This document shows, piece by piece, positions 58,181 through 64,000 of a DNA stretch of 64,000 nucleotides. Source of the stretch: Anthopleura xanthogrammica (lineage: Eukaryota > Cnidaria > Anthozoa > Actiniaria > Actiniidae); the NCBI GenBank assembly GCA_964019055.1, contig OZ025217.1, positions 4,131,617 to 4,195,616 of the forward strand. Direction: 5' to 3'. The translations under genes were made by a program, and so were the position numbers. How positions within the stretch are numbered: the first letter of the stretch is position 1; each line of letters starts with the position of its first letter. The notes under the pieces were generated by a model. The model worked only from the letters and a program-made list of their open reading frames with translations. It did not search any database and was not told the origin of the DNA.

Positions 58181-58540
58181 TTTCATATCTATAATGCGCA
58201 AATTCCATGCAAATATGATCAAATGCGGAAACTTCGAAAATGTACTGTGGAAAACTGTTTTCAGATCGATAATAGGGTGCGCATCATAGTTAAAAGGTTC
58301 CTATTTTGTACTACTACTGCATTTTCTGGAAAAAGTACGCTCTCCAACTGTTGGTTCGTTGTATAAAAGAAAGAATTATATGTTTAGGAATTTCAATATT
58401 AGCAATAACTTCCTGCAAATGGTGGGGTGTTTTGTTCGATTGTCGTGATTTGACTATTGCTCTCGCACGACCCCTAAGAATGCTATGAATTACCGCCATC
58501 TAGCGCCAAAACGAACACGGTTACCCCCTTTTTATGAATG

Positions 58541-59366
58541 TTAAGGACCTTCGCGTGCAACTGAAGTGGTAATGTCAATTTTATGAAACTTGGCACAAAG
58601 CTACTTTATCATATTAGAGTTTCAAAAATAAAATTAAAAAATGGGGGTCACCGACTTCATTTTTGAGCTACAACTCGAGGAAAATGGACTACTTCGAAGA
58701 AAACAGCGCGCGTTTTCTCACATCTTTCCGAGTTTACTAAAACATTAGAAAAAGGATGAAACAGCGTTCTAATTTGATGAAGCTTTTCCTTATGTTATAT
58801 ATGCCTATTTATGACATAAATGAAAGAAAATAATGATAAAAAATGGTCCTAAACAAAATTGAATAAGATTTGAACTCGCGCGTCTCCATCAAAATTCGCG
58901 AGCTTCGATGTTGTGAAGAGGTGTTTTTTTTTTTTGGAAAATTAGCTGTCATTCTTTTCCATGAAATGTCATTTTTTTTCATTTTGACACATATTGTAGA
59001 TCTTTATAGTAGATTGTTTTTAAGATAAAGAAAAATGGGGGTCATCGTTCTTGTTTCGGAGATATTATGTCGTAAAGTTTGAAAATTTGGCCGCCATTTT
59101 GAATAGCGCGCGGAGACTGGGCACTATTATGTATCACGTTCGGAAAAAAAGCTTTTTTCGTACAATGCTGTGACTTTATTTGCAAGGAAAATGCTAGATA
59201 TCAATGTACGACAAAAACTAATAGCATATATTTAAAAAAAAATTAAGTATGATTGATTTTTATTATGTAGTTAAAATAGACCAGGCGTTCCTCGCTCACT
59301 GATTTGATAAGCTACCGCGCGCGCTCAGAAAGGATGCTCAGAAACAATGCCCGCGAACGTCCTTAA
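58541..59366. mobile_element. TTAA-ended ~825-bp non-coding element
   Basis: Starts TTAAGGACCTTCGCGTGCA and ends GCCCGCGAACGTCCTTAA, an inverted terminal pair that includes TTAA at both ends, as left by piggyBac-type insertion. The interior has AT-rich runs and TTTGAAAATTTGGCCGCCAT but no ORF. Confidence 0.7.
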
Positions 59367-59546
59367 TAACTGTGCGACTATTTATATTCCTTAAATTTGT
59401 AAAGTCTTGGTTCTGCACTAGTAAGGATGTGAAGCATAATATTCGAAACAGTGCAAATTTCAGATAAAATTCCAAAATCAACGAAACAGAAGAACACAAA
59501 CGGAAACAATAGAACCAATAAATACTCCCAGTAAAATATTTCTAAC

Positions 59547-61287
59547 CTTAACACAGTCTCCATAGTAGTTTGTCCAGTCGCTTGTGTCATTGCTGTAGGA
59601 CACACGGTACTTGGTCACCCATTGGTTAGTTGATGGACTTCCTTGTGTGGCAATTCTAGTAACCATCTTGACTCTACCAAGGTCAACCTGTACGTACTCG
59701 CCACTTCGAGACCCACCTGCATGCCAGGCACCTACGGTAACGGAACCGACAAACCGGTTGTTCAGTCGGGCTTCCTGTGGTGCAAAGTATCGGTGATTGT
59801 AGAAGAAAGATGAGGCAGTGATCTGGGAGTCAAGGATGGTTCTATCTTCCATGCCCAGCGGCATTTCACATCCTATGACGACACAAAAAGAAAATATGAA
59901 ACGAATCTGTACATTTTAAACATGTTTCATTGAATCCAAATCCCGATCCTAATCGGCAGCTTACCATTCGGTAATTTCGAATTTCGAATTAAAAGTCAAT
60001 TTGTGTTCTTACCCGTTGTAACAACTGTTGGTATTGCCGGACATCTTTTGGTATCTAACGCTGGTCCGGTGCAGTTGGTACCGTTGTTCTGAGGTGCTGC
60101 AGGGTTGGTACAGTTTCGTGTACGAGTACTGGGACAATCATCTGGGAGATCATGACAGGCAGTCCATGACGTCCACTGTTTCCAAACGCCATCTAGAAAC
60201 AGGAAAATAATTCAGTCCGCAATTGGATGAAATATTTTAGATTGTTAACTGAAATCGTTATATTCTGCCCGCCCGCCTTTGAAACCGCTTATAAATCTCT
60301 TAAAAAGAAAACTCACCAACACAGGTAAAGGTGTTCCATGAAAAGTCAGGAATACATAACTTGTTGGATGGACAAGGACTGGAAGAGCAAGGGTTCTGAA
60401 GGGAAAAAATACTCAACAATTAAGGAATGATATTAACTAAAAAATCTCCTTAAAACCTGAAGTCAAGATACGATAAGTTTGAGCAAGAGAGCATAAATGA
60501 GAGAGGGAAACTTCTTAATACAACGCGAACAAAGTGAATTCCCGGTTAGGCTATTTTTAGCATCCGCATACAAACAATTTTCGCCTTAACCAACTCTTGT
60601 TCCTCAAAATTGTGTGCTTCATCCAAACCTGGAAGTAGCGAAAGTGTGTAAAGATTTTTGGGGAAAAACATAAATGCCGCGTTAAAAGATTAAAAACCAA
60701 ACGACTTTGGATGCTAAAAATGGCCCAACTGGGAATTCAAATGGCGCGCGCGGTATTAAGAAGTTTCCCTCTCTTACTTATGCCCTCTTGGTTTTGGGTG
60801 TAACGATGTGAGTGCTGGTCGCGCCTGACAATTCTCTTTCACGGAGGTAACCATAGCAACCAGGCAACACCCAACCAACTGGCTCCCGCCACACTGACCC
60901 ACCCAATGGAGAATGCTCACCTTACGCCATACCTACAACGACAACTATCGAAAACTAGCAGAGAAAACTGCATCAACATCTGTCCTCCCATTTGAGGCAC
61001 ATTTGAGGTATTGATGATACTCACCTTGATAGGACAGTATTCAAAACCCTCTTTTGGTACCACGTGATGCGGCAACATCCAATGATCAGCGTCATTCAGT
61101 TCACATGATCTTATCATTCCTTCCACTGGACCCAAGTTGTACGACACACAGTTGTCTTGCAGATAACATTTGTGCTGACAATCCTCTAATCCGGGTGCTA
61201 AGATTCTGAAAGACTTGATCACGTGACCAGCGAGGATTTTGTTTTTCTCACAAGCAAGAAAGTCCAGTACCTTACAACCACCATCAC
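59547..61287 (-). CDS. PAN/Apple, EGF-like, TSP1 and F5/8C domain protein (partial)
   Basis: Four exons on the minus strand join in phase. 61025-61287 encodes a PAN/Apple domain (about 87 residues, six Cys, including CQHKCYLQDNCVSYN). 60317-60395 encodes a short EGF-like piece (NPCSSSPCPSNKLCIPDF). 60013-60192 encodes a thrombospondin type 1 repeat (WKQWTSWTAC, then TRTRNC and DTKRC). 59547-59872 encodes the first ~110 residues of a discoidin/F5/8C domain (GAWHAGGSRSGEYVQVDLG, TRIATQG, VTKYRVSYSND). Such proteins are secreted or cell-surface adhesion proteins and the combination is common in anthozoans. The signal-peptide exon lies at higher coordinates, perhaps outside the window. The C-terminal half of F5/8C was not found at lower coordinates. 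Confidence 0.85.
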
Positions 61288-61447
61288 CTGTGTAGGGAGG
61301 ATGAAGAGACAAAAATACTGCATGAAAAGCTTAGCTTTAGAGATATAAAGGTTTAAAAATACAAATGAGATGACGTCAGTGCAGGATTCATTTAAAATAC
61401 GAAATTATTCTCCGGTAAGGCAATGCCAGTTTTAATTATCAAAATAT

Positions 61448-61744
61448 ACAGCTATTTCAAAAAACGTTGAATACTGAATACCGCATAATGAATAGTGCAT
61501 TCCAAGACCAAAATGCATTTTGGGTCATGTAATATTTTCATGTAATAAGTAAAATACATAATAATTATTAATTTTATCTCTAGTGCATTCCATCCGAAAC
61601 AATATATTGGCTGACATATACAGAGCAAATGACTGTATATTTACTTTTTATTTCAAATTAATGAGACCCACAATGCCCTTTGGTCTTGGAATGCCCTATT
61701 CAGTATGCAGTATTCGGTATTCGACGTTTTCTTGAAATAGCTGT
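61448..61744. mobile_element. MITE with ACAGCTATTTCAA termini
   Basis: ACAGCTATTTCAAAAAACGT at the left pairs with ACGTTTTCTTGAAATAGCTGT at the right (one arm has an extra base). GCATTCCAAGACCAAA and TTTGGTCTTGGAATGC pair further in, so the arms exceed 70 bp. Confidence 0.85.
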
Positions 61745-62053
61745 ATGCTGTAGCAGAGTTTTGGTGAGTTTACTTAAGAGTCACTGGCACACACAAGAAA
61801 AGAGGACAGATACCTGGGTCGACGTCATTTCATTTACATTTATTGAATTCTAATTTCTTTCTCTGAAATGAGAAGTCTATATCATGTAAAACTGTGACAT
61901 CGTATTATACTCTACTTGTACAAGTGATTTTCAAACTAAACTGTTAGAGTTGATCGGCACTTTAAACAAAAAAAATTTCTTGACATCACGATCCTTATTT
62001 TTCTACGCATTCTACAGAGAAAACAATTGTTGTTGATTTCATCAATAGGACCT

Positions 62054-62338
62054 CCAGCTGATGTGAGGAAAAATATTAGCCAATCAGAATTGAGAAAATT
62101 TGCAAAACTGAGGTGTCATCCTTAGTAGCTTGGCAACGAGAGAAACAGTCATTTCTTTATTTATATCTCCACTCAATAATGAATATCATAGTAAATGTAT
62201 ACAAAATATTAAAAACCTCTCCTAAAAATCTAGATTTATGTCAGACATAAATTTTTATAAATCTTTTTTCGTAGGCTTCATGACACCCCAGTTTTAGAGA
62301 GACGTCATTTCTAAACGTCACTATTTCAGATCAGCTGG
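62054..62338. mobile_element. MITE with CCAGCTGAT termini, copy 2
   Basis: Runs CCAGCTGATGTGAGG to ATTTCAGATCAGCTGG, with ATTAGCCAATCAGAATTGAG, AATCTAGATTTATGTCAGA and CTTCATGACACCCCAGTTTT in the same order as 17072-17357. Confidence 0.85.
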
Positions 62339-62967
62339 TAGTTAGATGACTACGAAGCTGTTTGAAACAATCATGAGAACAGATGGAAAATCTTTCTCAT
62401 TCTTTGAAAATAATGAAAATAATTAGAAAAATTATGAAAAAGACATTTTTTTCCTTGCTGATTTGTAATCTCTCGCCGCGTAACAAACTAGGCACAGCAC
62501 AGACATAAACTTATCTAATGAAACGACAAGACAATCAATGCTCTTCACACAACTTTTCAGTTTAAAAAAATACTCTAATCTGCTCTTCTGCCATGGGGAA
62601 TAGGCTCAAGCTTAACAACATGGATAACAGGTCATTTATTTCAAATTTTTTAATCCTGCTCATCAAGTTTGAGCAAACTTTGAAATTTGTAGGGGAAATC
62701 GTTTGATATGCGGAGAAAATCTATCGAGTGAGCTAGTAGCTGTGAGACGCAAATGAGATGGCGTAAAAACTGTTGATAAAATAATGCACAAATAAATTTC
62801 CTAACTCGGCAGACAAAAGTATGAAAATCTATTTACCAAGAATCTGAAGTTTTAAGGAAATCGATCGATTTTTGAGCCAACAGGAGGACAAAAGTTTTCA
62901 AACACCACTGTTAGAAAATCGGCCCGTAACGGCAAACGCGAATCAATAATCTATTTTCGAATATACA

Positions 62968-63298
62968 TTTACAGTCAAAACGGCTCAAGCGTACCCCCTA
63001 GAATCCATTAATGAATTTATTTTTCGAATATTGAGTTCATTAATCACTCCTGACTCAAAACTTGAAAATGATATATCTACGTACTTGAGTTTTGATTCGA
63101 TTCTTCAACTATTGCCATGCCAAGTTAGAAACTCTCCCCAGAAAGGCCATCATTTAGAATTTTAGTTGTGAAATGAATGTGAAGTTTGGAGTCTTCGATT
63201 TTTTATGAAAACTCAGAGTGAATAACCAACTCAAAATTCGAATAATGAAATCATTAATGGAACCTAAAGGGGTACGCTTGAGCCGTTTTGACTGTAAA
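62968..63298. mobile_element. MITE with TTTACAGTCAAAACGG termini
   Basis: Perfect 30-bp inverted ends (62968-62997 and 63269-63298) beginning TTTACAGTCAAAACGGCTCA. Imperfect pairing continues inward (CCATTAATGA, ATTCGAATATTGAGT against ACTCAAAATTCGAAT). Confidence 0.9.
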
Positions 63299-64000
63299 AG
63301 CCTAAATGTTTGAGCTACTTCATGTCCTAAGTTCAGCAAGTTCAAAAAATTACGAAATTCGATCCACTAATTCCAATGTTGCTAGCCACCTTAACGAATC
63401 TATTTCAAACTGCGTGAATTCAAACATTCCAAGGACTCCCTACTGCGAAGTACACTAAACAGTAAAGAAGTTGAAGAACAAAAAATTTCTTGTTCTTTAG
63501 TTTCAATTGTAGGGGAAAATAATGGCAATAACTTTCAGAAATGAGAGTTCATGATTATTTATTAGCTTTTTTTTTTGCTCAATAGACTTTTATCACCGAA
63601 CTAGTGTGATATTTTGAAAAAATCACTAGTTTTACTAGAAAGACGAGTTCACATTCAAATTTGTCACTTCGATATTAGCAAAATTACTAAGTTTTGTAGA
63701 GATTGCACTAAAACTAGCGAATATTCAATTTATTGAAATCAAGGAATGATACGAAAAAACGTATGTGACCGGGCAACAAATATATGGAAAATATGAATAG
63801 AAAAGAAAAAGAAAATGGTGAGTAAGAAAACATTGATTGTGTAAAACTGAGATAAAATGGCACTGAGCTGAAGACGTTGAAACCTTTTTAAAATTTGTCA
63901 TCTTCGAGATTAGGGTAACATCTTCTAATTGGGCTTAAAATTGCAAAACGGAGACTAAAATGTCTTGTATTTTTCTTACCTTTTACAGAAATAGCTGTCA

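Larger units (their letters stand above)
61288..64000. other. Upstream region of the F5/8C gene, no exon recognised
   Basis: No ORF with gene character is seen. The stretch is filled by three fold-back elements (61448-61744, 62054-62338, 62968-63298) and AT-rich DNA. The signal-peptide exon of the minus-strand gene may lie here but cannot be pointed to. Confidence 0.5.

Noticed and set aside
58022..58222. Poly-histidine ORF
   Set aside because: Reverse frame of a (GAT)n microsatellite, with no flanking coding signal.

Overview
The window looks like nuclear DNA of an anthozoan cnidarian (stony coral or sea anemone). Three things point there: intron-rich genes with GT/AG splice sites, a secreted protein combining PAN/Apple, EGF-like, TSP1 and F5/8C modules (a mix common in anthozoans), and AT-rich intergenic DNA crowded with short fold-back elements (MITEs) and tRNA-derived SINEs. 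The species is not determined; the assignment is inference.

Layout. 957-2853 (+): last four coding exons of a perilipin-type lipid-droplet protein whose 5' end lies outside the visible exons. 4912-6233 (-): a three-exon small membrane protein. 8437-18425 (+): a seven-exon gene for a 1158-residue protein with four Ski/Sno/Dac-like domains and a C-terminal coiled coil made by duplication of an exon pair. 12431-13992 and 19450-21361 (-): two paralogous two-pore-domain K+ channels; the first is nested, antisense, in the big intron of the Ski/Dac-like gene, and the second lies just past its 3' end. 24859-46872 (-): a complete ELP1 (Elongator subunit 1) gene. I reconstructed all 38 coding exons; phases agree throughout and give 1324 residues. 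47845-53052 (+): complete LRRC28 in nine exons (371 residues), head-to-head with ELP1. 54485-54814 (-): a single-exon RING-only TRIM-like ORF. 57495-57612 (+): an orphan exon-like ORF. 59547-61287 (-): four exons of a PAN-EGF-TSP1-F5/8C protein, incomplete at both ends.

Mobile and repeat DNA. A LINE reverse transcriptase plus two short copies of its 3' end sit inside one (GAGGA)n microsatellite in an ELP1 intron. A CR1/jockey-like LINE 3' end lies at 56316-56624. There are several tRNA-SINE copies and at least twenty fold-back elements. Eight of these, with four different inner arms, share the same ATAGACC terminus. Long (ATCC)n, (CTTT)n, (ATCCC)n, (ATT)n and (GAT)n arrays create several long false ORFs.

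The genes do not form a pathway. The notable arrangements are the nested K2P pair, the ELP1/LRRC28 divergent promoter, and the microsatellite-bound LINE copies.
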